From Kumtagia yinganensis (GTDB lineage Bacteria > Pseudomonadota > Alphaproteobacteria > Rhizobiales > Rhizobiaceae): DNA of 64,000 nucleotides. Shown piece by piece: positions 1-9,374 of the stretch. The stretch's first letter is position 1. Every line of letters starts with the position of its first letter. Under the pieces are notes generated by a model. That model was given only the letters and a program-made list of their open reading frames with translations. It was not told where the DNA came from and did no database searches. A program made the position numbers and the translations under genes. Location of the stretch: the NCBI RefSeq assembly GCF_040081985.1, contig NZ_JBEBMH010000024.1:29764-93763 (forward strand), written 5' to 3'.

Positions 1-627
<627 letters not shown>

Positions 628-628
628 C

Positions 629-1495
629 TCAGCGCTCCGCGTCGTAGTTGGTCATGACGGTGTAGAACACCCACGACAGGAGCAGGACAATGAGGAAGTA
701 GATGATCGACATCGCCGCCGCCGGGCCGAGGTCGAACTGCCCGACCGCCATCTTGACCAGGTCGATCGACAGGAACGTCGTCGAATTGCCCGGGCCGCCG
801 CCGGTCACCACGAACGGCTCGGTGTAGATCATGAAACTGTCCATGAAGCGCAGCAGCACTGCGATCAGCAGCACGCGGTTCATCTTGGGAAGCTGGATGT
901 AGCGGAAGATCGACCAGCGCGAGGCCCCGTCGATCTTGGCGGCCTGGTAATAGGCATCAGGGATCGAGACCAGACCAGCGTAGCAGAGCAGAACGACCAG
1001 GCTCGTCCAGTGCCAGATATCCATGACGATCACCGTCACCCAGGCATCGAACGGGTCGTTGACATAATTGTAGTCGATGCCGATCGCCTCCAGCGAATGG
1101 CCAAGCAGGCCGATGTCGACGCGGCCGAACACCTGCCAGATCGTGCCGACCACGTTCCACGGGATCAGCAGCGGCAGCGCCATCAGCACAAGGCAAACCG
1201 GCACGCCCCAGCCGCTCTTCGGCATGTTGAGCGCTATGAAGATGCCGAGCGGGATCTGGATCGCCAGGATGACGAAGGAGAAGATGAGGTTGCGGCCCAT
1301 CGCCTCCCAGAACCGGTCGGAACTCAGCATCTCCTGGAACCACTCGGTTCCGGCCCAGAAGAACTCGTTGTTGCCGAAGGTGTCCTGCACCGAATAGTTG
1401 ACGACCGTCATAAGCGGGATCACCGCCGAGAACGCCACTAGGAGCAGCACCGGCAGCACCATGAACCAGGCCCGGTTGTTCCAGGTCTTGTTCAT
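629..1495 (-). CDS. glpP: Glycerol ABC transporter permease, GlpP/MalF-like
   Basis: A 288-residue inner-membrane permease of the carbohydrate (CUT1) ABC importer class. The first membrane segment is at residues 8-31, and the EAA coupling loop is visible as YYQAAKIDGASRWSIFRYI near residue 185. It overlaps the upstream ATPase gene by 4 bp (start ATG at 1495, ATPase stop at 1492) and is followed after 1 bp by the second permease, so the genes are translationally coupled. Together the two permeases would form the membrane channel. Glycerol as substrate is inferred from the linked glpD and glpR, not from the permease sequence itself. Confidence 0.88.
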   Translation of the reverse strand: MNKTWNNRAWFMVLPVLLLVAFSAVIPLMTVVNYSVQDTFGNNEFFWAGTEWFQEMLSSDRFWEAMGRNLIFSFVILAIQIPLGIFIALNMPKSGWGVPVCLVLMALPLLIPWNVVGTIWQVFGRVDIGLLGHSLEAIGIDYNYVNDPFDAWVTVIVMDIWHWTSLVVLLCYAGLVSIPDAYYQAAKIDGASRWSIFRYIQLPKMNRVLLIAVLLRFMDSFMIYTEPFVVTGGGPGNSTTFLSIDLVKMAVGQFDLGPAAAMSIIYFLIVLLLSWVFYTVMTNYDAER

Positions 1496-2565
1496 CGAAC
1501 GCCCCCCGTCTCTATGCGCCAGGAATCGGCGTAGAGGTTTATGCCGGCTGGATCGAAGGCTATGCGCGGGTCGGCAGGCAGCTCCTCGTCCTCGTGAAGG
1601 ATCGCGGCGATCTCGCGTCCTTCCAGCGTGGCGCGAACCACCTTGTGGCGGCCGATGTCCTCGACCTTGGTGACAGAGACGGGCATGCCGGATGTTCCGA
1701 GCCTGACATACTCCGGCCTGATGCCGAGTTCGACCGTGCCGCTCGCGCCCGCAGGCGCGCCCGGCAGTGCGACCACATGCCCGCCCAGCCGCGCGCTGGC
1801 TCCATCGACCTCGACAGGGATCACGTTCATGCCCGGCGAGCCGATGAAATAACCGACGAAAGTATGCCTTGGCCGTTCGAACAGTTCGGCCGGCGTGCCG
1901 ATCTGCACGATCTCACCGTCATACATCACCACCACTTTTTCCGCGAAGGTCAGCGCCTCGGTCTGGTCATGTGTGACATAGACCATGGTGTAGCCGAAGC
2001 GCTTGTGCAGCTGCTTCAACTGCGAGCGCAGCACCCATTTCATATGCGGGTCGATGACGGTCAGCGGTTCGTCGAACAGGATGGCGTTGACGTCGGAACG
2101 CACCAGCCCGCGGCCGAGCGAGATCTTTTGCTTCTGGTCGGCGGTGAGCCCCCTCGCCCGGCGTTTCGCCCAGTCGGCGAGGTCGATCATGTCGAGCGTC
2201 TCGCGCACCTTGCGGTCGACCTCGGCCTCCGGCACGCCGCGGTTGCGCAGCGGGAAGGCCAGATTGTCGTAAACGGTCATGGTGTCGTAGATGACCGGGA
2301 ACTGGAACACTTGGGCGATGTTGCGCTCCTGCGTCGAGGTGTGGCTGACGTCGCGGCCATTGAACAGCAGCCTTCCATGCGAGGCGTGCAGAAGCCCGGA
2401 TATGATGTTGAGCAGCGTGGTCTTGCCGCATCCCGAAGGGCCCAGCAGCGCATAGGCGCCGCCGTCCTCGAAGGTGTGGTCCACTTCCTTCAGCGCGTAA
2501 TCCTTCGGCGAGGTCGGATTCGCCGTGTAGGCATGGCGGATATGGTCGAGATCGATGCGTGCCAC
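1492..2565 (-). CDS. glpT: Glycerol ABC transporter ATPase, GlpT-like (degenerate signature motif)
   Basis: A 357-residue ATP-binding subunit of the MalK/UgpC type with a C-terminal TOBE-like regulatory domain from about residue 240. Walker A is GPSGCGKT (42-49), the Q-loop lies near 89, Walker B is ILFDE (162-166) and the H-loop histidine is H199 in YVTHDQ. The signature is LTADQ (140-144) instead of LSGGQ, and the D-loop reads TVID, so this subunit offers a non-canonical signature to its partner. It is 10 bp downstream of the second ATPase gene. The paired ATPases suggest a heterodimer. The GlpT name follows the rhizobial glycerol operon and is unrelated to the E. coli G3P antiporter of the same name. 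Confidence 0.85.
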   Translation of the reverse strand: MARIDLDHIRHAYTANPTSPKDYALKEVDHTFEDGGAYALLGPSGCGKTTLLNIISGLLHASHGRLLFNGRDVSHTSTQERNIAQVFQFPVIYDTMTVYDNLAFPLRNRGVPEAEVDRKVRETLDMIDLADWAKRRARGLTADQKQKISLGRGLVRSDVNAILFDEPLTVIDPHMKWVLRSQLKQLHKRFGYTMVYVTHDQTEALTFAEKVVVMYDGEIVQIGTPAELFERPRHTFVGYFIGSPGMNVIPVEVDGASARLGGHVVALPGAPAGASGTVELGIRPEYVRLGTSGMPVSVTKVEDIGRHKVVRATLEGREIAAILHEDEELPADPRIAFDPAGINLYADSWRIETGGVR

Positions 2566-2575
2566 CCCTCCCTCC

Positions 2576-3658
2576 TCAAGCCGCCAGCTTCCGCCGCGAA
2601 GCCGCCGAACGGCCGGCCGCGTCGAACACCATGATGTGGCGCGGGTCGATGAACACTTCGACCGTCTCGTCCGCCTCGAACACTCTTATGCCGGGCGTCA
2701 GCATCACCCATTTCGCGTCGGCGAAATGCAGATGAACGAAACTCTCGGAGCCGGTGATTTCCGTCACCGTCACTTTGGCCGGTACGGAGACGGCGTTCGC
2801 CGTCGGCCGCGTCAGCGACAAATGATGCGGCTGGAACCCGACCGTGTAGGCACCGTCGGCAATGCCGGAAAGTTCCGGGGGCACGGGCAGCCCCACGCCG
2901 CCGTCGAGCAGGAAGCGCGCGCCCTCCTTGCGCATGACGATGGTGTTCAGCGGCGGATCGGAGAAGGTTTTGGCGGTAATCAGATCGACGGGCTGGCGGA
3001 AGACGTCGATGGTCGGCCCGAACTGGGTGACGCGGCCTTGCGACAGGGTCGCTGTGTTGCCGCCGAGCAGCAGCGCTTCGTGCGGCTCCGTGGTCGCATA
3101 GACGAAGATCGTGCCGGCCTCCGCGAACAGCTTTGGCAGTTCGGCGCGCAGTTCCTCGCGCAGCTTGTAGTCGAGATTGGCGAGCGGTTCGTCGAGCAGC
3201 ACGAGGCTGGCATTCTTCACGATGGCGCGGGCAAGTGCCGTCCGCTGCTGCTGGCCGCCGGACAGGTTGAGCGGCGTGCGCTGCAGATAGGGCGTCAGTT
3301 TCATCAACTCGGCCGCGCGCTTCACCTCGCGATCGATCCTGGCCTGATCGGTGCCGGCGACGCGCAGCGGCGAGGCGATGTTTTCATAGACGGTCATCGC
3401 GGGATAGTTGATGAATTGCTGGTAAACCATTGCGACGTTTCGCTTTTGCACGGCGATGCCGGTGACGTCCTTGCCGTCGAACCAGACAGAGCCGGAAGTG
3501 GGGGCGTCGAGGCCAGCCATCAGCCGCATCAGGCTGGTCTTGCCGGACAGAGTCGGCCCGAGCAGCACGTTGAGCGAGCCGTGGCGAAGCGTCAGCGAAA
3601 CGTCGCGAATGTGATCCGCGCCCGCCACCGATTTCGTCACGTTTCTCAGTTCGAGCAT
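2576..3658 (-). CDS. glpS: Glycerol ABC transporter ATPase, GlpS-like (H-loop histidine missing)
   Basis: A 360-residue MalK-type ATP-binding subunit. Walker A is GPTLSGKT (34-41), the signature is canonical LSGGQ (132-136), Walker B is LVLLDE and the D-loop LANLD. At the switch position, where the partner has YVTHDQ, this protein reads YATTEP: Thr190 replaces the usual histidine. It therefore looks catalytically complementary to GlpT: good signature here, good H-loop there. A TOBE-like C-terminal domain follows. The gene starts 42 bp downstream of the glpD stop and belongs to the same transcription unit. Confidence 0.86.
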   Translation of the reverse strand: MLELRNVTKSVAGADHIRDVSLTLRHGSLNVLLGPTLSGKTSLMRLMAGLDAPTSGSVWFDGKDVTGIAVQKRNVAMVYQQFINYPAMTVYENIASPLRVAGTDQARIDREVKRAAELMKLTPYLQRTPLNLSGGQQQRTALARAIVKNASLVLLDEPLANLDYKLREELRAELPKLFAEAGTIFVYATTEPHEALLLGGNTATLSQGRVTQFGPTIDVFRQPVDLITAKTFSDPPLNTIVMRKEGARFLLDGGVGLPVPPELSGIADGAYTVGFQPHHLSLTRPTANAVSVPAKVTVTEITGSESFVHLHFADAKWVMLTPGIRVFEADETVEVFIDPRHIMVFDAAGRSAASRRKLAA

Positions 3659-3700
3659 TCCGCCTCCTCCCAGGCCCGTGCTTGCCGACTATCTTGCCGC

Positions 3701-5254
3701 CTACTCCGCCGCAGCGCGATCCCCCTGCGCCGCGCTCATGTACTGGTCGAGCGCAGCTGCCTGCTCCTCGCTCAGCCTAAGGCCGCGCTTGGTCCTGCGC
3801 CACAGCACGTCGTTGGCCGTCACCGCCCATTCGTGCTGCATGAGATAGCGCACCTCGGCCTCGAACAGGTCGGCGCCGAAGTTGCGGCCGAGATCGGCCT
3901 GCGAACGCGCTAGGCCCAACAAAGTGCGGGCGCGCGTGCCGTAAAGGCGTGTCAGGCGGCGGGCATGAGGCAGATCCAGGAAAGGATAGGACGCCTTCAG
4001 TTTCGCGGCCTCTGCTTCAAAACCGTCCGCAGCGAAATCGCCGCCCGGCAGCGTGGCGCCTGCCGTCCACGGCTTGCCGCGCTTGCCGAGATGCTCCTCG
4101 ATCTTCTCAAGCATCGATTCAGCGAGCCGCCGGTAAGTGGTTATTTTTCCACCGAAAACATTGACGATCGGTGCCTGGCCGCTGCCGCCTTCGGCCTTCA
4201 GCACATAATCGCGCGTCGCCTCCTGCGCCTTCGACGCGCCGTCGTCATAAAGCGGGCGCACGGCCGAATAGGTCCAGACGATGTCGGAGCGGCGTACCGG
4301 CTCCGCGAAATATTCGCTTGCGGCATCGCAGAGATAGTCGGTTTCGACATCGCTGATACGCGCATCCTTCGGATCGCCGACGAAATCCTGGTCGGTGGTG
4401 CCGATGAGCGTGAAGTCCACTTCGTATGGAATTGCGAAGATGATGCGGCCGTCGCGGTTCTGGAAAAAATAGGCGCGCGGATCGTCGAATTTCTTGCGAA
4501 CGACAATATGGCTGCCGCCGACAAGGCGCACATTGTGCACGTCGTTCTGGCCGACCGTGCCCGACAGCACACGGTCCACCCAAGGGCCGGCCGCATTGAC
4601 GATCAGCCTGGCCTTGACCGTCGCGGTCGCGCGGCCGCGCGTATCCTCGATGACGATCGACCAGTGTCCGTTCTCGCGGCGGGCTTCGACCACCTTGGTG
4701 CGTGTGCGGATGACCGCGCCGCGATCGGCAGCGTCGCGGGCGTTGAGCACCACGAGGCGTGCATCGTTGACCCAGCCGTCGGAATATTCAAATGCCTTTT
4801 TGAAAAGCGGCTTGAGTGGCTTGCCGGCGGGATCACGCGTCATGTCGAGCGTCTTCGTCGCCGGCAGCAGCTTGCGTCCGCCTATATGGTCGTAAAGAAA
4901 GAGGCCGAGGCGCAGGAGCCAGGCCGGCCGCAGGCCCTTGGCGTGCGGCAGGACAAATCGCATCGGCCAAATGATGTGCGGGGCCATCTTCCACAGCACC
5001 TCGCGTTCCATCAGCGCCTCACGCACCAGCCGGAACTCGAAATGCTCGAGATAGCGCAAGCCGCCATGGATCAGTTTGGTGGAGCCGGACGACGTGCCGC
5101 TCGCCAAGTCGTTCATCTCGCAGAGGAAAACCGAGTAACCACGGCCGACGGCGTCACGTGCGATGCCGCATCCGTTGATGCCCCCGCCGATAACGAACAC
5201 GTCATGGATCGCGCTTGCGTCCAACAATCCCTCCACGCTTTCGCAATGCAGCAT
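3701..5254 (-). CDS. glpD: Aerobic glycerol-3-phosphate dehydrogenase
   Basis: A FAD-dependent, membrane-associated enzyme that oxidises sn-glycerol-3-phosphate to dihydroxyacetone phosphate and passes electrons to quinone. The 517 residues match the usual length. The N-terminal dinucleotide-binding fold carries GGGINGCGIARDA near residue 23, followed by the family hallmark LASGTSSGSTKLIHGGLRYL (20 residues). A C-terminal helical domain (DAO_C type) starts near residue 400. It lies between glpR and the transporter genes, so imported glycerol, once phosphorylated by a kinase not seen here, would be oxidised by this enzyme. Likely repressed by GlpR through the palindrome just upstream. Confidence 0.95.
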   Translation of the reverse strand: MLHCESVEGLLDASAIHDVFVIGGGINGCGIARDAVGRGYSVFLCEMNDLASGTSSGSTKLIHGGLRYLEHFEFRLVREALMEREVLWKMAPHIIWPMRFVLPHAKGLRPAWLLRLGLFLYDHIGGRKLLPATKTLDMTRDPAGKPLKPLFKKAFEYSDGWVNDARLVVLNARDAADRGAVIRTRTKVVEARRENGHWSIVIEDTRGRATATVKARLIVNAAGPWVDRVLSGTVGQNDVHNVRLVGGSHIVVRKKFDDPRAYFFQNRDGRIIFAIPYEVDFTLIGTTDQDFVGDPKDARISDVETDYLCDAASEYFAEPVRRSDIVWTYSAVRPLYDDGASKAQEATRDYVLKAEGGSGQAPIVNVFGGKITTYRRLAESMLEKIEEHLGKRGKPWTAGATLPGGDFAADGFEAEAAKLKASYPFLDLPHARRLTRLYGTRARTLLGLARSQADLGRNFGADLFEAEVRYLMQHEWAVTANDVLWRRTKRGLRLSEEQAAALDQYMSAAQGDRAAAE

Positions 5255-5280
5255 TTTGCCAACACCGAAAGTCTGTTGGG

Positions 5281-5315
5281 ATTATTTCGAAATAATAACG
5301 AATGTCAAACGAAAA
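5281..5315. promoter_or_regulatory. Candidate GlpR operator ahead of glpD
   Basis: A perfect 16-bp palindrome, ATTATTTCGAAATAAT (5281-5296), with TTTCGAAA at its centre, is followed by AAACGAAA at 5307-5314. It lies in the 87-bp gap between glpR and glpD. The TTTCG half-site is typical of GlpR/DeoR operators, and the same AAACGAAA/TTTCGTTT word recurs upstream of glpR. Function is inferred. Confidence 0.55.
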
Positions 5316-5341
5316 TAACCGGAGTGTGCGGCGGGGCCTGA

Positions 5342-6118
5342 TCAGGAGGAAGCGAGCCGCTCGGTCTCCACAAGCTCGACCTCGTTTTCCTCGCAGATGC
5401 GGCGGATTGCCGGAAGTTCGCAAAGGTCGGTGATAAAGGTGTTCACTTGCGAGAGATGACCAATGCGCACAGGCGCGGTTCGCTCGAACTTGGTTGCATC
5501 CGAAACCAGGATGACATGGCGAGCATTGGCGATGATCGCCTGCGCGACCTTCACCTCGCGAAAATCGAAATCGAGCAGCGCGCCGTCATGGTCGATAGCC
5601 GAGGCGCCGATCACCGCATAGTCAACCTTGAACTGCTTGATAAAATCGACCGCCGCCTCGCCGACTACGCCGCCGTCAGAGCCGCGCACGACACCGCCGG
5701 CGATCACCACCTCAATGCCGGGATAGACCCTCATCCTGTTGGCGACATTGATGTTATTGGTGATGACCATAAGGCCGGCATGGTCGAGCAGCGCCTTGCT
5801 GACCTCCTCCGTCGTGGTACCGATGTTGATGAACAGCGATGCATTGTCGGGAATGATGCGGGCCGCCGCGCGGCCGATCGCCTCCTTCTCGGAAGCCGCG
5901 ATCTTGCGCCGCGCCTCATATTCGACATTGGCGATGCCCGAGGGAAAAAGCGCGCCACCATGGATGCGCGAAAGCAAGCGTTGATCGCACAAGTCATTGA
6001 GATCCTTGCGGATCGTCTGGGGAGTCACGCTGAAATGCGCTGCAAGGTCGTCAACCAGGACGCGGCCGTGATCCTTCGCCATCTGCATGATTTCAGAATG
6101 GCGTGGCGACAGATACAT
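5342..6118 (-). CDS. glpR: DeoR-family repressor of glycerol metabolism
   Basis: A 258-residue transcriptional repressor. The N-terminal winged helix (residues 5-57) includes FSVTPQTIRKDLNDL as recognition helix and the DeoR hallmark RIHGGAL. The C-terminal DeoR sensor domain (about 75-235) resembles a sugar-phosphate isomerase fold, with NIGTTTEEV and the conserved aspartates of the ligand pocket. It is immediately upstream of glpD and the glycerol importer, so glycerol-3-phosphate is the likely inducer. The start at 6118 leaves the HTH intact and lies just downstream of a strong inverted repeat, which suggests autoregulation. Confidence 0.88.
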   Translation of the reverse strand: MYLSPRHSEIMQMAKDHGRVLVDDLAAHFSVTPQTIRKDLNDLCDQRLLSRIHGGALFPSGIANVEYEARRKIAASEKEAIGRAAARIIPDNASLFINIGTTTEEVSKALLDHAGLMVITNNINVANRMRVYPGIEVVIAGGVVRGSDGGVVGEAAVDFIKQFKVDYAVIGASAIDHDGALLDFDFREVKVAQAIIANARHVILVSDATKFERTAPVRIGHLSQVNTFITDLCELPAIRRICEENEVELVETERLASS

Positions 6119-6133
6119 TAGTCTTCCTCCCGG

Positions 6134-6166
6134 TTTCGTTTTGACGTCTTCTAGTACGAAACGAAA
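6134..6166. promoter_or_regulatory. Inverted repeat upstream of glpR, candidate GlpR operator
   Basis: TTTCGTTT (6134-6141) and its exact complement AAACGAAA (6159-6166) form an 8-bp inverted repeat with a 17-bp spacer, 15 bp upstream of the glpR start. The same octamer is found ahead of glpD at 5307-5314, supporting one regulator for both. Confidence 0.5.
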
Positions 6167-6334
6167 GTCGGTGATAGCCCAATGCCCGCCGCAGCGCCGC
6201 CGCGAGCCGCCGGCAACGGCTGAGCCTCCCGGCGGGCAGATGTCCGGGATAGCGTTCGATTTGTGATCGACGTTGTTTCAAGCCACGCGACGCCGGAGCC
6301 GCCGACAAGCAGGATCAGTGGAATGCAGGCGATG

Positions 6335-8347
6335 CTATTCCTGCTTCTGGCGGGCCTGCACCGGCTTCAGTCTGACGTCCCTTTGAGGACGCTTCAGGAT
6401 CTTGGCGAGTTCCGGAACCTCGGCCGGCTGACGATTGCGCAGCGGCGCCTTGACCGCCATACCGTCGACGATTCGCAGCACGCTGTCGTAGAAATCGGAT
6501 CCCGCCGCCGATTTTGGCGGCTCGGCCTCGTGCATGACACTGATCACCGTGATTGCGGGGCAATTGTCCTTGATCGCCTGGTGGAAAGCCGTCTTTGCCT
6601 GCACGTCCAGCGCGCCGGTCGCCTCGTCGAGGAAAAGCAGACCGGGCTTGTGCAGCAGGATGCGCGCCAGCACCAGCCTTTGCTTCTGGCCGCCTGACAG
6701 TGTCTCGTCCCACAGTTTTCCGTCGCGGCTGGCGTCGGCCAGCCATTCGATGAATTCGCCCAGCCCCGACCTGTGCATGGCGGCGGCAACGGCGGTGTCG
6801 GCGTGGTCCCCTTCGTCGCCGGGAAGGCAGATGAGTTGTTTGAGCGACACCGGCGGCAGCCGCACGTCCTGCGCGGCATAGAAGACCGGCACGCCGTCGG
6901 GGAAGGAAACGTCACCGCCGCCATGCGGCCACAGACCGTTGATCGCCTTGATCAGACTGGACTTGCCGGAACCGGACTCGCCCTTGACGAAGGTCCATTC
7001 GCCGCGCCGGAAGCGCAGGATCGGCGCGGCCACGAACGGTATCGCATCGTCGCCGGCATGCATGAGCTCGAGGTTGCGCACGGTCAGGCCGAACACCGCG
7101 TGCTGGCGGGCATAGCTGAAATCGAAGCGTCCGGTCGAGCGGTAGAAGTCGTCAGGGTGCTGCACGCGCTCGATGGCCTCCGCCAGATCGGTGATGCGGC
7201 GTGCATTGGCCTTCAGCGAGGCGATCGCCGGCATGACGTGGATGAACCACGAACATTCGCGGATCAATTGGTTCACCAGCTCGGCGCCGGTGACGTAGTT
7301 CCTCAGGCTGATGTTGTTGTTGATGTAGGGCAGAAGTCCAGGCCCGTAGGAGATGATCCTGAAGGCGACGAAATCATAGATGAGTTGGAAGGACTTGAAG
7401 CCCGAATCGAACCAGTTGAGGCGCGCCCAGACGCGGTCGATGCCGGCGTAGAGGCTGGCGTTCATCTGCCGCTGCACCGCCTCGCCATGCGATGCGGCAA
7501 CGTGGAAGCTGCGACGCAGGAATGTCGTCAACTCGCCGCGATAGCTGCCTTCGGCCTTCTGGCTGGCGACCGTCAGGCGCTCCAGGGCACGGCCGATCCA
7601 CAGCGCGAACCAAGTGTTCAGCGGAACATAGGCGGCGACCACCGCGAAGGCGAGAACGGCCGCGCCATACTGGCCGAGGAATTCGAGGCCGTCGATCGCC
7701 GTCGACGTCTCGATCAGCTTCTGGCCGACGAAGAACAGAGAGCTGACCACGCCCATGACGCCCATGGCCAACCCGATCGCACCACCCGCCATGTCCTTGA
7801 TCGATTCGTGGACGCGCTGGTCGATGTTGTCGGGCGGCGGCAATTCATTGCCGTCGACAGAGCGGGCGGCGTGCTGGACGTGGAAATGAGTGTGATTGGC
7901 GTCGAGCAGCGCGTCGTTGAAGCGGCCATTCAGCCAGCCCCGCCATTTGCGGTGCAAGGTCGTGGATAGGAGATGGCGTATGCCGGTGAGCACGATCTCC
8001 TTGGCGACGACGAGGAAAACCAGGAAACCCGCGGTGCTCAGGATGGAGGCAAGCGGCGCTTCGTTGCCCGGCCAATGGTAAAGCGCGATGGCGCTGGTCA
8101 GATCACCGCCCGCCTCGGCCAGCCATACGCCGACCTTGCTTGAGAAAGCCGTGAGAAGCGCGATGGCCGCGGTGAGGATCCAGGCCTCCCGCCACCGCTC
8201 GGAGAACCAGTAGGCCCGCATCAGGCCCCAAAAACCGCGCATACCCGATACCGGCGTCAGCGGCGGTAACTGAGCCTTGTCTTTGCGCCACCTGCGGAAC
8301 AGACGTGGCGCAGGCCCGAAGACCCACGTCCGAATCAAGGATTCCAC
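6335..8347 (-). CDS. ABCD-type/SbmA-BacA-like ABC transporter, fused permease and ATPase
   Basis: A 670-residue inner-membrane protein. An N-terminal SbmA/BacA-like membrane domain (about 45-400, several hydrophobic segments) is fused to a C-terminal ATPase. The ATPase has Walker A GESGSGKSS, signature LSGGQKQRLVLA and Walker B GLLFLDEATGALD. This domain order defines the YddA/COG4178 group, relatives of the peptide and very-long-chain fatty-acid transporters. BacA-type proteins in rhizobia affect peptide uptake and the outer membrane, but this fused form has no assigned substrate. A basic C-terminal tail (residues about 645-670) follows the ATPase. The gene stands alone, about 220 bp upstream (on the + strand axis) of the glpR start. 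Confidence 0.85.
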   Translation of the reverse strand: MESLIRTWVFGPAPRLFRRWRKDKAQLPPLTPVSGMRGFWGLMRAYWFSERWREAWILTAAIALLTAFSSKVGVWLAEAGGDLTSAIALYHWPGNEAPLASILSTAGFLVFLVVAKEIVLTGIRHLLSTTLHRKWRGWLNGRFNDALLDANHTHFHVQHAARSVDGNELPPPDNIDQRVHESIKDMAGGAIGLAMGVMGVVSSLFFVGQKLIETSTAIDGLEFLGQYGAAVLAFAVVAAYVPLNTWFALWIGRALERLTVASQKAEGSYRGELTTFLRRSFHVAASHGEAVQRQMNASLYAGIDRVWARLNWFDSGFKSFQLIYDFVAFRIISYGPGLLPYINNNISLRNYVTGAELVNQLIRECSWFIHVMPAIASLKANARRITDLAEAIERVQHPDDFYRSTGRFDFSYARQHAVFGLTVRNLELMHAGDDAIPFVAAPILRFRRGEWTFVKGESGSGKSSLIKAINGLWPHGGGDVSFPDGVPVFYAAQDVRLPPVSLKQLICLPGDEGDHADTAVAAAMHRSGLGEFIEWLADASRDGKLWDETLSGGQKQRLVLARILLHKPGLLFLDEATGALDVQAKTAFHQAIKDNCPAITVISVMHEAEPPKSAAGSDFYDSVLRIVDGMAVKAPLRNRQPAEVPELAKILKRPQRDVRLKPVQARQKQE

Positions 8348-8716
8348 CCCATGCCCTTTTTTTGGAATCGTAACACTTTTCGCGGTTTTTCAAACCGAAA
8401 TGTCTGAAGCCGCCTAAGAAACGGGCGTCAACTTAAAGTGTCAGGTACCCACTTCGGAAGGCTAAGGGTGTGTTTCTCAAGGGATTAAGCGGGATCACTC
8501 ACCCGCCGATCAAGCGTTCGTGAACTGCCCGAATGACGACTTCTTAACGACTGCGAATCGGCGTGAAAAGAGATTCGCGAAATACTTACGATGACCATCG
8601 GCGAGGCGCCGAAATCACCCGAGACGCACACCGGCGAAATGGTTTACGCGGCACATCTGCGCCATGAGGGAGTAGGCCCGACCCAGTCAAAGGACGCGCT
8701 GTTTGCGCAGGCCGCT
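8348..8716. other. Non-coding stretch
   Basis: Upstream region of the SbmA/BacA-like transporter gene. I see no convincing gene: the open frame on the plus strand here has proline/arginine/threonine-rich translation without domain character. The promoter of the transporter presumably lies close to 8348-8420, where the sequence is locally AT-rich. Confidence 0.4.
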
Positions 8717-8923
8717 CTACTGCGAGAGGGACCTGCAAATAGAACCCGCGTCAAGACGGTTGCCGTAGATGCGGATCAAGATTCCGCAAGCCGCCCTCGC
8801 CCACTCTTCCAGCCGCCCACCCAGCGGATAACCGCCGAGTTCCGCGGGACGCTCGGTCTTGGCGTCCCATACCATCGAAGTGCCCGACGGCTCCGGCAAA
8901 CAACTGAACCTCGGCCTATTCAT
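8717..8923 (-). CDS. Small hypothetical protein, 68 aa
   Basis: A possible small cytoplasmic protein starting at the ATG at 8923, preceded by a purine-rich stretch (GGAGG about 10-15 bases upstream). The translation begins MNRPRFSCLPEPSGTSMVWD and contains an alternating hydrophobic/charged central part ending in IYGNRLDAGS. Composition looks more protein-like than the opposite frame. I do not recognise the family. It lies on the same strand as the two small paralogues at 9049-9374 and could be a further member of that unit. Confidence 0.35.
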   Translation of the reverse strand: MNRPRFSCLPEPSGTSMVWDAKTERPAELGGYPLGGRLEEWARAACGILIRIYGNRLDAGSICRSLSQ

Positions 8924-9048
8924 CTCCACGACCACCTCCGACAAACGCCAACGCCGGCCCGTCGAATCGGTTCATGAGGAATCAAGTCATGATTAACGGT
9001 AGGTTAGGATCGGCGACGGCTCCAAACGAGACGAGAAAACCGGCTGTC

Positions 9049-9195
9049 TCACCGGGAACTCCCGTCGCGCCGTGCGAGACGGGAACGCAACCAGCCCGGC
9101 GCCTCGCCAACCCGGAGGACCCGATCCTTGCGGGCCTGCGGTATGCCCCAATGCTCGCGATAGATTTCCTCGAAGAGGAATTTAACGGGATGCAT
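9049..9195 (-). CDS. Small paralogous protein (second copy), 48 aa
   Basis: A tiny gene below the usual length cut-off. The ATG at 9195 has AGGAG 7 bases upstream; an in-frame ATG at 9201 is too close to that site. The product starts MHPVKFLFEEIYREHWGIP and is clearly homologous to the product of the neighbouring gene at 9207-9374 over the first ~22 residues. The C-terminal half is basic and divergent. Its upstream LacI-type operator lies inside the 3' end of the neighbouring gene. Function unknown; the pattern MHP-x4-FE-[DE]-IYR-x2-WGIP is what is shared. Confidence 0.6.
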   Translation of the reverse strand: MHPVKFLFEEIYREHWGIPQARKDRVLRVGEAPGWLRSRLARRDGSSR

Positions 9196-9206
9196 GATCA
9201 TGCTCC

Positions 9207-9374
9207 TTAGGATTTGAATCGATCCAAAGACAGACCCGTGAAAAGCCCTTCTGCCCTCCGGTCGGACCTCCGGCGCCAGCCGATCACGTCCCAGCGCACC
9301 GAATGGCGGTCGGCGCGCGGAATGCCCCAGTCGTTGCGGTAGATGTCCTCGAACACGTAGCTTAGCGGATGCAT
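9207..9374 (-). CDS. Small paralogous protein (first copy), 55 aa
   Basis: The start ATG at 9374 has AAGGAGG 5 bases upstream, a strong ribosome-binding site. The product begins MHPLSYVFEDIYRNDWGIP, matching its neighbour (9049-9195) at most positions, then continues into a basic tail. The last codons (LDRFKS) are encoded by a perfect copy of the operator motif found twice upstream, so gene and operator seem to have been duplicated together. It faces away from the LacI repressor gene, with the operators between them. Family not recognised. Confidence 0.6.
   Translation of the reverse strand: MHPLSYVFEDIYRNDWGIPRADRHSVRWDVIGWRRRSDRRAEGLFTGLSLDRFKS

Noticed and set aside
2555..3913. A 452-codon plus-strand frame opposite the GlpS ATPase
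   Set aside because: Antisense shadow of a gene with complete ABC motifs; no ribosome site and biased composition.
8591..8977. A 128-codon plus-strand frame
   Set aside because: Translation rich in Pro, Arg and Thr without recognisable structure; the minus-strand frame at 8717-8923 looks better.
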